Shown here piece after piece: positions 25,987 through 34,741 of a stretch of 64,000 bases of DNA. The first letter of the stretch is position 1, and every line of letters starts with the position of its first letter. The notes beneath the pieces were generated by a model. It had not been told where the DNA came from. It did not search any database and saw nothing but the letters and a program-made list of their open reading frames with translations. The stretch covers positions 2,831,501 through 2,895,500 of the forward strand of contig NZ_CP114035.2 of assembly GCF_026898135.2 (NCBI RefSeq). The letters are read 5' to 3'. The stretch comes from Pseudomonas fortuita. GTDB taxonomy: Bacteria; Pseudomonadota; Gammaproteobacteria; Pseudomonadales; Pseudomonadaceae. A program made the position numbers and the translations under genes.

Positions 25987-27369
25987 GTGCTTACCATTTA
26001 CAACACCCTGAGCAAAGCGAAGGAAACCTTCAAGCCGCTGGATGGCAACAAGGTGCGCATGTACGTGTGCGGCATGACCGTATACGACTACTGCCACCTG
26101 GGCCATGGCCGCAGCATGGTGGCCTTCGACCTGGTCACCCGCTGGCTGCGCAAGAGCGGCTACGAGCTGACTTATGTGCGCAACATCACCGATATCGATG
26201 ACAAGATCATCAACCGCGCCAACGAGAACGGTGAAAGCTTCGAAGCCCTGACTGCTCGTATGATCGATGCGATGCATGAAGACGAGCGCCGCCTGAACAT
26301 CCTGCCGCCAGACCAGGAGCCGCGTGCCACCGACCATATCGCCGGCATGCACGCAATGATCCAGACCCTGATCGACAAGGGTTATGCTTACGCCCCGGGC
26401 AATGGCGACGTGTACTACCGCGTCGGCAAGTTCGTCGCCTACGGCAAGCTGTCGCGCAAGAAAATCGAAGACCTGCGCATCGGTGCACGCATCGAGGTCG
26501 ACGAAGCCAAGCAGGACCCGCTGGACTTCGTGCTGTGGAAGGGCGTCAAGCCCGGCGAACCGAGCTGGGAATCGCCATGGGGCCCGGGCCGTCCGGGCTG
26601 GCACATCGAGTGCTCGGTGATGTCCACCTGCTGCCTGGGTGAGAGCTTCGACATTCACGGCGGCGGCAGCGACCTGGAATTCCCGCACCACGAGAACGAG
26701 ATTGCCCAGAGCGAGGCGGCCACTGGCAAGCAGTACGCCAACGCCTGGATGCACTGCGGCATGATCCGGATCAACGGCGAGAAGATGTCGAAGTCGTTGA
26801 ACAACTTCTTCACCATCCGCGATGTGCTCGAGAAGTACCACCCAGAAGTGGTGCGCTACCTGCTGGTGGCCAGCCACTACCGCAGCGCGATCAACTACTC
26901 CGAAGACAGCCTGCGCGACGCCAAGGGCGCGCTTGAGCGCTTCTACCACGCCTTGCGTGGTTTGCCACGGGTGGCGGCCAAGGGCGGCGAGGCGTTTGTC
27001 GAGCGTTTCAGTGTGGCGATGAACGACGACTTCGGTACCCCCGAAGCCTGCGCCGTGCTGTTCGACCTGGTGCGGGAAATCAATCGCCTGCGCGACAGCG
27101 ACCCGCAGGCTGCTGCCGGCCTGGCTGGCCGCCTGCGCGAGCTGGGTGAAGTGCTGGGTGTGCTGCAACTGGAAGCCGATGACTTCCTGCGTGCGGGTGC
27201 CGAAGGCAAGGTCGATGCTGACGAGGTGGAAGGCCTGATACAGGCGCGGCTGCAGGCTCGTGCGGACAAGAACTGGGCCGAGTCTGATCGTATTCGCGAC
27301 CAGCTGACCGCCATGGGTGTGGTACTGGAAGACAGCAAAGGCTCTACTACCTGGCGTCTGGCTGACTGA
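25987..27369 (+). CDS. cysS: Cysteinyl-tRNA synthetase
   Basis: A 460-residue class I synthetase. The N-terminus [10 protein letters not shown] carries the zinc Cys, followed by the HIGH variant H-L-G-H-G-R-S-M; further zinc ligands are in E-C-S-V-M and the H-H-E-N-E motif; K-M-S-K-S follows. The C-terminal DALR and anticodon domains are complete. The start is GTG, preceded by GAGGAA. Ends just before a hairpin. Confidence 0.97.
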   Translation: MLTIYNTLSKAKETFKPLDGNKVRMYVCGMTVYDYCHLGHGRSMVAFDLVTRWLRKSGYELTYVRNITDIDDKIINRANENGESFEALTARMIDAMHEDERRLNILPPDQEPRATDHIAGMHAMIQTLIDKGYAYAPGNGDVYYRVGKFVAYGKLSRKKIEDLRIGARIEVDEAKQDPLDFVLWKGVKPGEPSWESPWGPGRPGWHIECSVMSTCCLGESFDIHGGGSDLEFPHHENEIAQSEAATGKQYANAWMHCGMIRINGEKMSKSLNNFFTIRDVLEKYHPEVVRYLLVASHYRSAINYSEDSLRDAKGALERFYHALRGLPRVAAKGGEAFVERFSVAMNDDFGTPEACAVLFDLVREINRLRDSDPQAAAGLAGRLRELGEVLGVLQLEADDFLRAGAEGKVDADEVEGLIQARLQARADKNWAESDRIRDQLTAMGVVLEDSKGSTTWRLAD

Positions 27370-27378
27370 TCCAATGGC

Positions 27379-27407
27379 GCGAAGGGGCTGCCATGCAGCC
27401 CTTTCGC
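27379..27407. terminator. Bidirectional terminator hairpin
   Basis: GCGAAGGGGCTGC pairs with GCAGCCCTTTCGC (one mismatch) around a CAT loop between convergent cysS and the DMT exporter gene. Confidence 0.55.
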
Positions 27408-27413
27408 GACACG

Positions 27414-28304
27414 CTAGTGAACAGCAGCCACCGGTTTGCTGCCCAGTACCGCTCGCCCTGGCTTCATGCCGACCGCCAGCGCCGATAAGATCAGGGCAAT
27501 ACACAGCCACTCCCACCCGCTAGGCACCTCATCCACGATCAAGGCTGAGCTGGCGATGCCGAAAACCGGAATCAGCAGCGAAAGCGGCGCTACCCTGGAC
27601 ACTGGGTATTCGCGCAACAGGTAATTCCATCCCCAGTAGCAAAAGTGTGTTGCGGCATACACCTGGAATAACAGGCAAAAGACCACGACGGCATTCGCCT
27701 GCGCTGCCAGTGCCACGAACGCGGCTGTGCCATGCAGCCACCAGGCCAGCGACAGCAAAGGTATTGGCGCGAAAAGGCTGGCCCATATGACGAAGGCAAA
27801 TATCTCCTTCACCTTTGACAGCTTGATGATGACGTTGCCGATGCTCCAGGCTAGCGCGCTGATCAAGAGCAGCAGCAAACCTGTGGTCGTGGTTTTGCCG
27901 GGGCTTACTGCCAGAATGCCAACCAACCCTGTTGCCGCCAGCGCGATGCCGACCAATTGGGTGCCGGTCAGGCGTTCGCGAAACAGTAAACAGCCCCACG
28001 CCAGGGTAAAAAATGCACTGAACTGAATCAGTAGCGAGGCGCTGCCGGCTGGCACCCCCATGGCGATCCCGAGATTGATCAGTGCCCACATCGCTACGCC
28101 AAAGATCAGGCCATATGCAGCTAGCCAATGGACAGCGACCTTCGGGCGCTTCACAAAAAACACCCACGGCAATGCGCACAGTGCGAAGCGTAAGCCTGTG
28201 AGCAGGAGTGGGTCTATGTGGGCCAAACCCAGTTTTGTGAGCGGGAAGTTGAGGCCCCATAGGGCTGTAACCAGGACGGCAAGGATCATGTGTTTTCTGT
28301 GCAT
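27414..28304 (-). CDS. EamA-family (DMT) transporter
   Basis: A 296-residue inner-membrane protein with ten predicted helices arranged as two EamA repeats (L-W-G-L-N-F-P-L-T-K at the start of the first; S-I-G-N-V-I-I-K-L-S in the second). The family exports amino acids and other metabolites; RhtA/EamA are examples. The C-terminus is A-V-G-M-K-P-G-R-A-V. It is divergent from an AraC-type regulator 112 bases away, which is the likely controller. Confidence 0.88.
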   Translation of the reverse strand: MHRKHMILAVLVTALWGLNFPLTKLGLAHIDPLLLTGLRFALCALPWVFFVKRPKVAVHWLAAYGLIFGVAMWALINLGIAMGVPAGSASLLIQFSAFFTLAWGCLLFRERLTGTQLVGIALAATGLVGILAVSPGKTTTTGLLLLLISALAWSIGNVIIKLSKVKEIFAFVIWASLFAPIPLLSLAWWLHGTAAFVALAAQANAVVVFCLLFQVYAATHFCYWGWNYLLREYPVSRVAPLSLLIPVFGIASSALIVDEVPSGWEWLCIALILSALAVGMKPGRAVLGSKPVAAVH

Positions 28305-28399
28305 GGTTTGGCAATCTACTGATGTCGCGGCAGTGCGCCTTGACGCTTCCGTTAATATGCCGGCCAGCGGTTTGGCCCGCTTTCAATTGAAGGTCAAAT

Positions 28400-28413
28400 C
28401 TGATTAAAATCAG
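28400..28413. promoter_or_regulatory. Palindrome just upstream of the araC-type gene
   Basis: CTGATT-AA-AATCAG is a perfect dyad ending three bases before the ATG of the AraC-family gene. It overlaps the ribosome-binding region, so a bound protein would block translation or elongation. Role inferred. Confidence 0.35.
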
Positions 28414-28416
28414 GCC

Positions 28417-29262
28417 ATGACAAACGCTGAAGACACGCTGTACGGCAACACGCTGTGTGAAGTGGTGGTTACAAGGAAGGCTTTTGCCGACGGCGAATCT
28501 TTCCCGAAACACCGTCACGATCGAGGGCAGTTTGCCTTTGCCGCCTGCGGCGTGATCACAGTGGCAACTGAAGCGGGCAACTGGGCTGTGCCGCCGTTGC
28601 GGGCCATTTGGGTGCCTGCGCGACTGGCCCATGCAATGCAGATGCGCGGCCCGGTCATCATGCTCAATGCCTACATTTGCCCGCAGGCAGCCGAGCGGGT
28701 CGGCCTACCTCGGCATTGCCAGGTCTTCGCCGTTTCCCCATTGGTGCAGCAACTGCTTGAGAAGGCGATCGAAGTGCCTGCCCAGCACCCCCTACAGGGG
28801 CGTCATGCCTGCTTGATGGGCTTGCTGCTGCATGAGATTGCCGACATGCCGGCGCTTTCGCTGAATGCGCCGATCCCCGAGGAACCGCGCCTTGCCCAGG
28901 CATGCAAGGCGTTTCTGGCGGCACCCTCGCTGCAAACAGGTATCGATGGAATGGCGCAATGGGCATGCATGAGCCGGCGCACGTTCACACGCCAGTTTCG
29001 CTTGTACACCGGGATCAGCTTTATCGAATGGCGCCAGCAGGCATGCTTGCTGGATGCCGTGGTTCGGCTTGGAAAGGGTGAGCCCGTCACGCGCGTCGCG
29101 ATGGCGCTTGGCTACAGCAGCCCGAGCGCCTTTGCGACCGTGTTCAAGCGTCTGCTGGGCGAGGCGCCCAGCCGTTACTTTGATACCCCTATCAATGGGC
29201 AATGCAGTACCAGCCTGGCGCCACCCAGCTCGCTGGCGCCTATCTCCAGTCCAAACCCATGA
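28417..29262 (+). CDS. AraC family transcriptional regulator (cupin sensor)
   Basis: A 281-residue regulator. The N-terminal half is an AraC cupin (F-P-K-H-R-H-D-R-G-Q-F-A-F-A and V-P-P-L-R-A-I-W-V-P-A), the C-terminal half the double helix-turn-helix (M-A-Q-W-A-C-M-S-R-R-T-F-T-R-Q-F and R-V-A-M-A-L-G-Y-S-S-P-S-A-F). It likely controls the divergent EamA exporter. The last 29 codons (P/S-rich tail after R-Y-F-D-T-P) overlap the 3' end of the convergent sensor kinase gene by 88 bases, an unusually long overlap that looks like loss of an earlier stop. Confidence 0.9.
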   Translation: MTNAEDTLYGNTLCEVVVTRKAFADGESFPKHRHDRGQFAFAACGVITVATEAGNWAVPPLRAIWVPARLAHAMQMRGPVIMLNAYICPQAAERVGLPRHCQVFAVSPLVQQLLEKAIEVPAQHPLQGRHACLMGLLLHEIADMPALSLNAPIPEEPRLAQACKAFLAAPSLQTGIDGMAQWACMSRRTFTRQFRLYTGISFIEWRQQACLLDAVVRLGKGEPVTRVAMALGYSSPSAFATVFKRLLGEAPSRYFDTPINGQCSTSLAPPSSLAPISSPNP

Positions 29263-30566
29263 AGGTCAACGATCGCGGCAACGATCGACAGACCCAGCCC
29301 GAAGCCCGCGTGGCGGTGACCTTCCTCGCTGCGATAGAACCGCTTCAGCACGGCCGTACGCTCTTCTTCGGGGATGCCCGGCCCGCTGTCCTCGATAGCC
29401 AGGTGCACACCGGTGTCGTCGTGTGTTGCGCAAATGCGCACTTGCCCACCCTCGGGCGTGAACTTGATACCGTTGCCCACAAGGTTGGCCAGGGCCTCAA
29501 ACAGCAGTTCGCGGTCACCGTGCAGTGCCGGCAGCTGTGCGGGCTGGTGCAACTCCAGGTGGATGCCGCCATCCTCGGCCAAAGGCAGGTAGAAGTCGTG
29601 CAGTTCGACCAGCAGTTCATGGGGGTCAAGCTGGACGAAGCCGGCCCGGCGCTGGCGATCTTCCAGTTCGCTGATGCGTAGCAACCCGCGAAAACGCGCC
29701 ATCAGGGTGTCGGTTTCGCCGATGGCCTGGTCCAGCGCCTCGGCTTGCGTGGAGTCGACGTCGCTCTGCTGGCGAATGCGGTACAGCTGGGCACGCAGGC
29801 GTGTAAGCGGGGTACGCAGGTCATGGGCAATGTTGTCGCACACACCCTTGACCTCATGCATCAGCCGCTCGATGCGGTCGAGCATGGCGTTGACGATGGC
29901 GGCCAACATGTCCAGCTCGTCGCGCCGGGCCGACAAGGGCAGACGGTGGGTCAGGTCGCCGGCAACGATCAGCTCGGCCTGGGCCTGGATCGCGCGGATA
30001 CGCTTTAGCGGCCGGCGGCGCAACAAGTACCAGCCGGCAAAACCTGGGATCAGCGTCAAGGAGATACCCCAGAGCAGGGCGTCGAGAATGATCCGGGTAA
30101 CCACGAACAGTGAGCCGTTATCGCGGAACAGTACAAGCCAGCGGCCATCTTGCACTTTGATCGCCACCGCATCGCAGCTGTCGCGGGGAAGGTGTGGGTC
30201 GTCGGCATCCAGGCAGCGTTTCAACTCATGGATCTTGCCGTCCAGCCTGAGCTCCGGGGGCAGGGTACGCACACTGCCGCCAATCGGGTTGAGCTGGGTG
30301 TCGAACAGGCCATAGGCATCAAAGCTGCGTTCTTCGAAGGCCTGGCTGGCAATCAGGGCGTCGTCCAGCTGCTTGCCGCTCATGTGTGCGAACAGATGCT
30401 GGCGCTGCAGCATTGAATGGCGGGTGAGCTTGTTCAGGTAGCTGGACACCTCGAAGTACAGCACGCCCATGAGGATGCTGCTCCAGGCCACGAACAGAAA
30501 ACTGTACAGCGCCAGCAGGCGGCTGGTGGAAGAGCTCCAGCCTTTAGACGGGTTCAGCAATGGCAT
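29175..30566 (-). CDS. Two-component sensor histidine kinase
   Basis: A 463-residue inner-membrane kinase. Two membrane helices (about residues 17-38 and 155-178) flank a periplasmic sensor domain; HAMP follows (R-R-R-P-L-K-R-I...), then the H box N-I-A-H-D-L-R-T-P-L-T-R-L and the ATPase boxes N-L-V-G-N-G-I-K-F-T, D-S-G-P-G-I-P and G-F-G-L-G-L-S-I-V. Signal unknown. Its start overlaps the upstream response-regulator gene by 23 bases, so they are a coupled pair. Confidence 0.92.
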   Translation of the reverse strand: MPLLNPSKGWSSSTSRLLALYSFLFVAWSSILMGVLYFEVSSYLNKLTRHSMLQRQHLFAHMSGKQLDDALIASQAFEERSFDAYGLFDTQLNPIGGSVRTLPPELRLDGKIHELKRCLDADDPHLPRDSCDAVAIKVQDGRWLVLFRDNGSLFVVTRIILDALLWGISLTLIPGFAGWYLLRRRPLKRIRAIQAQAELIVAGDLTHRLPLSARRDELDMLAAIVNAMLDRIERLMHEVKGVCDNIAHDLRTPLTRLRAQLYRIRQQSDVDSTQAEALDQAIGETDTLMARFRGLLRISELEDRQRRAGFVQLDPHELLVELHDFYLPLAEDGGIHLELHQPAQLPALHGDRELLFEALANLVGNGIKFTPEGGQVRICATHDDTGVHLAIEDSGPGIPEEERTAVLKRFYRSEEGHRHAGFGLGLSIVAAIVDLHGFGLEIGASELGGARLVLHCPLIGVSK

Positions 30567-31224
30567 AGCCGGAGCCCCGTACCGTACGGATCAGCGGCGA
30601 CTGGCCGGGGGCGTCGATTTTCTTGCGCAGGCGGCCGATGTGCACGTCGATCAGGTTGGTGCCGGGATCGAAGTGGTAGCCCCAGACTTCTTCGAAAATC
30701 ATCATCCGCGTGATCACCTGGCCGCTGTGGCGCATCAGGTATTCCAGCAGTTTGTATTCGGTGGGCAGCAGGTTGAGCGTATTGTCGCCGCGGCGCGCCT
30801 CGTGGCTGATCAGGTCCAGTTGCAGGTCCGCAACCTGCAGGCGGGTCTGGGTCATGGGCACGCTGTTACGGCGCAGCAATACCTCGACACGTGCGGCCAT
30901 CTCGTCGGAGGCAAACGGTTTGGTCAGGTAGTCGTCACCGCCTGCACGCAGGCCGCGTACGCGTTCGTCGACGTCCGACAGGGCGCTGATCATCAGGATC
31001 GGCGTGGCGATCTTGAGGCTGCGCAGGGTGGTGACGATGGTCAGGCCATCGACCTCGGGGAGCATGCGGTCCAGGGTGATCAGGTCGTAGCCCCCGGCAA
31101 TGGCTTTGGCCAGGCCTTCACGGCCATTGTCGGCCCACTCCACCTCCAGGCCGTGGCTGGTAAGTTCGGCGACGATTTCCTGGCCGGTGACGGCGTCGTC
31201 TTCGATGGTCAGTACGCGAGGCAT
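30544..31224 (-). CDS. OmpR/PhoB-family response regulator
   Basis: A 226-residue DNA-binding response regulator. The receiver has the acidic pair E9-D10, the phospho-acceptor Asp52 in T-L-D-R-M-L-P, and the Lys in L-T-K-P-F; the C-terminal winged helix includes L-L-P-T-E-Y-K-L-L-E-Y-L-M and L-I-D-V-H-I-G-R-L-R-K-K. ATG 31224 starts the normal receiver N-terminus M-P-R-V-L-T-I-E-D-D; the upstream ATG at 31275 adds an unrelated tail. Partner of the downstream kinase. Targets unknown. Confidence 0.93.
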   Translation of the reverse strand: MPRVLTIEDDAVTGQEIVAELTSHGLEVEWADNGREGLAKAIAGGYDLITLDRMLPEVDGLTIVTTLRSLKIATPILMISALSDVDERVRGLRAGGDDYLTKPFASDEMAARVEVLLRRNSVPMTQTRLQVADLQLDLISHEARRGDNTLNLLPTEYKLLEYLMRHSGQVITRMMIFEEVWGYHFDPGTNLIDVHIGRLRKKIDAPGQSPLIRTVRGSGYAIAEPV

Positions 31225-31317
31225 GCTGGTTCCTGGGCATCTAATGGAGATTTGATTGTGCCAAAGAATAGACAACCGGCGATTTAAGAAAAATTCATCT
31301 AGCGTCTTTTACCTGCG

Positions 31318-31343
31318 CTGGCCTCTTCGCGGGTTCACCCGCG
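31318..31343. repeat. Single partial REP
   Basis: TGGCCTCTTCGCGGGTTCAC followed by CCGCG is one REP stem without the TCCCACA tail and without a partner, between the response regulator gene promoter and csiR. Confidence 0.65.
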
Positions 31344-31362
31344 TAGCAAGCGGCGTGGTGTT

Positions 31363-32058
31363 TCAGCGGGCGCCGATACCTTCGGCATGCATGATCTGCG
31401 CAATGATCGGCACCGGCGTCATCAGATGCGAGCGCATCATGGCGCTGGCGCGCTTGGCGTCGCGGGCGAGAATCACCTCGACCAGCGCCGCATGCTCCTG
31501 GCGCTTGAGCTCCAGGGCCTGTTCGGAGAACACCGTCTGCGTCAGCCACAGGTGGCGGTAGCGCTCGGCCTGGTCGAACAGGTAGGTGCGTGCCTGCAGC
31601 AGATGCTTGGAGCCGCAGCCCGAGGCAATGGCGGTATGAAACGCCTTATGCCGCTCGTCCCACACATCCAGGCGCTGCTCGCGGGTTTTCACTTCCACCA
31701 CCTTGGCCAGGGTATGCGAGTGGGCCAGCACTGACGCTTCCCAGGTGTCGTCGCCGCGCTCGATGGCCAGGGCAATGATCATCGCCTCCAGGTTGGCACG
31801 GGCATCGTAGATGTCGTTCATCTCGTCCAGCGACATGGGCGCCACCCGGTAGCCTTTCTGGCTGATGGCATTGACCAGGTGCTCTGCCACCAGTTGCGAC
31901 AACGCTTCGCGCAGCGGGCCCACGCCCAGGTCGTAGCGCTCCTTCAGGGCGCTCATCAACAGCTTTTCGCCGGGCTTGAACACGCCACGGATGATGTCCT
32001 TCTTGAGCCTCTCATACCCGCTGAATGCTGAGTTTTGTCGGGGGGCGAGCGCTTCCAA
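31363..32058 (-). CDS. csiR: GntR/FadR-family repressor CsiR
   Basis: A 231-residue regulator that in E. coli and P. putida represses csiD and is released by glutarate. The N-terminal GntR helix-turn-helix reads Y-E-R-L-K-K-D-I-I-R-G-V-F-K-P-G-E and G-P-L-R-E-A-L-S-Q-L-V; the C-terminal FCD domain carries metal-site His/Asp residues. TTG 32058 was chosen because GAGGAA precedes it and the product then matches the E. coli CsiR start; an ATG at 32169 would run through the csiD operator. Divergent from csiD. Confidence 0.88.
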   Translation of the reverse strand: MEALAPRQNSAFSGYERLKKDIIRGVFKPGEKLLMSALKERYDLGVGPLREALSQLVAEHLVNAISQKGYRVAPMSLDEMNDIYDARANLEAMIIALAIERGDDTWEASVLAHSHTLAKVVEVKTREQRLDVWDERHKAFHTAIASGCGSKHLLQARTYLFDQAERYRHLWLTQTVFSEQALELKRQEHAALVEVILARDAKRASAMMRSHLMTPVPIIAQIMHAEGIGAR

Positions 32059-32153
32059 GATCCTGTTCCTCAAAACGTTTTGGCGATCATACCGAAACCG
32101 TCTGCCGACGAAAAACAGTGGATAAAAAACATAAGTGTCGCTCAAATACAAAA

Positions 32154-32166
32154 ATGTAGACATTTT
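32154..32166 (+). promoter_or_regulatory. Candidate CsiR operator half site
   Basis: ATGT-N5-TTTT (ATGTAGACATTTT) in the csiR-csiD gap matches the secondary CsiR site pattern I recall for E. coli. Only one clear copy was found by eye. Confidence 0.35.
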
Positions 32167-32252
32167 CATCTAGTGGCGATACTTTTACCTCGCCCGCACT
32201 GATCCAGGTCACAACCGGACGGCGCTTTCCACTTTTTTGCCAGGACACTGCC

Positions 32253-33230
32253 ATGAACGCTTTTACGCAGATCGACGAACTTGTGATGCCACTGCCGCTC
32301 GAGCCCCGTGGTTACACGATTGCCCCTTCGAAACAGTCGCCGCGCCTGCTTGAACTGACTTTCGCCCGGGAAACTGTCGAAGCGTTCGTCGAGGCCGTTG
32401 CCCAGTGGCCGGTTCAGGCGCTGGAGTACAAGTCGTTCCTGCGCTTCCGGCTGGGTGAAATCCTTGACGAGCTGTGCCAGGGCACCCTGCGCCCGGTGCT
32501 GCTCAACACCATCCTTGATCGCGCCACCGGCGGCATGCTGATTACCCCGGTGGGCCTGGATGACGTGAGCCAGGCCGAGGACATGGTCAAGTTCACCACC
32601 GCTTGCGCACACCTGATCGGCCGCTCCAACTACGACGCCATGAGCGGCCAGTTCTATGCCCGCTTTGTGGTAGTCAACTCCGACAACTCCGACAGCTACC
32701 TGCGCCAGCCGCATCGGGTCATGGAACTGCACAACGACGGCACCTTCGTGAACCAGATCACCGATTACGTGCTGATGCTGAAGATCGACGAAAAGAACAT
32801 GGAAGGCGGTAACTCCCTGCTGCTGCACCTGGACGACTGGGAGCAATGCGAGGAATTCTTCCGCCACCCGATGGCCCGCCGCGAAATGCGCTGGACCGCG
32901 CCGCCGAGCAAGAAGGTCGCCGAAGATGTGTTCCACTCGGTATTCGACACCGACGGCGAAGGCCGCCCGACCATGCGCTACATTGACCAGTTCGTGCAGC
33001 CGGAAAACTATGAAGAAGGCATCTGGCTGAACGCCCTGTCCGATTCGCTGGAAGGCAGCGCGAAGAAGGTTTCGGTGCCGGTGGCGGTGGGTAGCTTCCT
33101 GCTGATCAACAACCTGTTCTGGCTGCATGGCCGCGACCGCTTCACCCCACACGAAGGCCTGCGCCGTGAACTGATGCGCCAGCGGGGTTACGTCGCGTTC
33201 CCCAAACCGCTGTACCAGCGCGGGCAATAA
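32253..33230 (+). CDS. csiD: Glutarate 2-hydroxylase CsiD (GlaH)
   Basis: A 325-residue Fe(II)/2-oxoglutarate dioxygenase that converts glutarate to L-2-hydroxyglutarate in lysine catabolism. The iron triad is His160, Asp162 (L-H-N-D-G) and His292 (W-L-H-G-R-D), identical in number to E. coli CsiD; the 2-oxoglutarate Arg lies in R-R-E-L-M-R-Q-R. Length equals the family. The downstream gene oxidises its product, separated by a large hairpin. Confidence 0.96.
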   Translation: MNAFTQIDELVMPLPLEPRGYTIAPSKQSPRLLELTFARETVEAFVEAVAQWPVQALEYKSFLRFRLGEILDELCQGTLRPVLLNTILDRATGGMLITPVGLDDVSQAEDMVKFTTACAHLIGRSNYDAMSGQFYARFVVVNSDNSDSYLRQPHRVMELHNDGTFVNQITDYVLMLKIDEKNMEGGNSLLLHLDDWEQCEEFFRHPMARREMRWTAPPSKKVAEDVFHSVFDTDGEGRPTMRYIDQFVQPENYEEGIWLNALSDSLEGSAKKVSVPVAVGSFLLINNLFWLHGRDRFTPHEGLRRELMRQRGYVAFPKPLYQRGQ

Positions 33231-33236
33231 TGACAG

Positions 33237-33268
33237 GACGCAGGGCGGGCGCCCGCCCATGCGTCTTT
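33237..33268 (+). terminator. Large hairpin between csiD and lhgO
   Basis: GACGC...GCGTC encloses a perfect 16-base GC palindrome (33243-33258) and is followed by TTT. It may attenuate read-through into lhgO or protect the csiD message. Confidence 0.5.
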
Positions 33269-33344
33269 GCACAAAATGATGCCACCGGGCCCCGCGTGGG
33301 CCTTGGTGAGCGAGCCAGGCAATGCCTGCGTGTGAGGTAAGGCT

Positions 33345-34595
33345 GTGTACGATTTCATCATTATTGGCGGTGGCATTGTGGGCATGTCCACGGCCATGCA
33401 CCTGATCAAGGTGTACCCGGAGGCGAAGATTCTCCTGCTGGAAAAGGAATCCGGCCCGGCCCGCCACCAGACCGGTCACAACAGCGGCGTTATTCACGCT
33501 GGCGTGTACTACACCCCCGGCAGCCTCAAGGCGCGCTTCTGCCTGGAAGGCAACAAGGCCACCAAGGCCTTCTGCACCCAGCACGGCATCCGCTTCGATG
33601 AGTGCGGCAAGCTGCTGGTGGCCACCAACGAGCTGGAAATGCAGCGCATGAAAGCGCTGTGGGAGCGTACCGCGGCCAACGGGCTGGAGCGCTATTGGCT
33701 GTCGGCAGACGAACTGCGCGAACGCGAGCCCAATATCGTGGGGATGGGGGGCATCTTCGTGCCGTCCAGCGGCATCGTCAATTACGCCGAAGTAACCGCT
33801 GCAATGGGCGCAGAATTCCAGCGTGCCGGCGGCGAGATTCGCTATGGCGCAGAGGTGATCGGCCTGCAGGAGCACGCCAGCGAAGTGGTCGTGCGCACTC
33901 AGCGCGACGAGTTCCGTAGCCGTTTCCTGGTCACGTGCTCGGGCCTGATGGCCGACCGCGTGGTCAGCATGCTGGGCCTGCGCACCGAGTTTGTCATCTG
34001 TCCGTTCCGGGGCGAGTACTACTTGCTGCCCAAACAGCACAACCAGATCGTCAACCACCTGATCTACCCGATTCCCGACCCGTCGATGCCGTTTTTGGGC
34101 GTGCACCTGACCCGCATGATCGATGGCACCGTCACGGTTGGCCCCAACGCCGTACTGGCGATGAAGCGCGAGGGCTACCGCAAGACCGATGTCAGCCCCG
34201 GCGACCTGTTCCAGACCCTGACCACCCCCGGCATTCTCAAGGTGCTGGCGAAGAACTTCCGCCCAGGCCTGATCGAGATGAAAAACTCGCTGTTCAAGGG
34301 CGGGTATCTCAAGCAGGTGCAGAAGTACTGCCCGAGTATCACCAAGGCCGACCTCACGCCTTACCCGGCCGGCGTGCGTGCCCAGGCGGTGTCGCGCGAT
34401 GGCAAGCTGATCGACGATTTCCTGTTCGTCAACACCGCGCGCAGCGTCAACGTGTGCAACGCACCGTCGCCGGCTGCCACTTCAGCCATCCCGATCGGCG
34501 CCTACATCGTCGAGAAGGTGTGTGAGCAGGTCACTCGCGCAGGTGGCAATGCCCCCAAGGCGGACCTGGCGGCCCGCCAGCGGGCGGCCAGCTGA
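33345..34595 (+). CDS. lhgO: L-2-hydroxyglutarate oxidase/dehydrogenase
   Basis: A 416-residue FAD enzyme of the DAO family, membrane associated, that oxidises L-2-hydroxyglutarate to 2-oxoglutarate and passes electrons to the quinone pool. FAD-binding G-G-G-I-V-G-M-S-T-A is at residues 7-16, E-K-E-S at the end of beta 2, and the conserved H-Q-T-G-H-N-S-G-V-I-H-A-G follows. The start is GTG, preceded by GAGG at eleven bases. Completes the glutarate route started by CsiD. Confidence 0.95.
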   Translation: MYDFIIIGGGIVGMSTAMHLIKVYPEAKILLLEKESGPARHQTGHNSGVIHAGVYYTPGSLKARFCLEGNKATKAFCTQHGIRFDECGKLLVATNELEMQRMKALWERTAANGLERYWLSADELREREPNIVGMGGIFVPSSGIVNYAEVTAAMGAEFQRAGGEIRYGAEVIGLQEHASEVVVRTQRDEFRSRFLVTCSGLMADRVVSMLGLRTEFVICPFRGEYYLLPKQHNQIVNHLIYPIPDPSMPFLGVHLTRMIDGTVTVGPNAVLAMKREGYRKTDVSPGDLFQTLTTPGILKVLAKNFRPGLIEMKNSLFKGGYLKQVQKYCPSITKADLTPYPAGVRAQAVSRDGKLIDDFLFVNTARSVNVCNAPSPAATSAIPIGAYIVEKVCEQVTRAGGNAPKADLAARQRAAS

Positions 34596-34639
34596 CGATA
34601 CCGCAGTACGTTCTGCGGTTTCCGCTTACTCAACCCGTA

Positions 34640-34671
34640 CTGCCCTGCACTCAGGGCAGGGCGGGCTTTTT
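34640..34671 (+). terminator. Intrinsic terminator after lhgO
   Basis: CTGCCCTG-CACT-CAGGGCAG followed by GGCGGGC and TTTTT; the T run is a few bases after the stem, so an alternative fold may be used. Confidence 0.55.
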
Positions 34672-34741
34672 CGCGCCTGCGTCGGCCACCGTGCAGCCGG
34701 CGGCCCCAGCGTGGGCATGACAAAAACAACAAGGTAGTGCC

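Noticed and set aside
32166..34106. 646-codon frame antisense to csiD and lhgO
   Set aside because: Opposite two genes with intact catalytic motifs; His/Gln/Val-rich composition typical of antisense frames.
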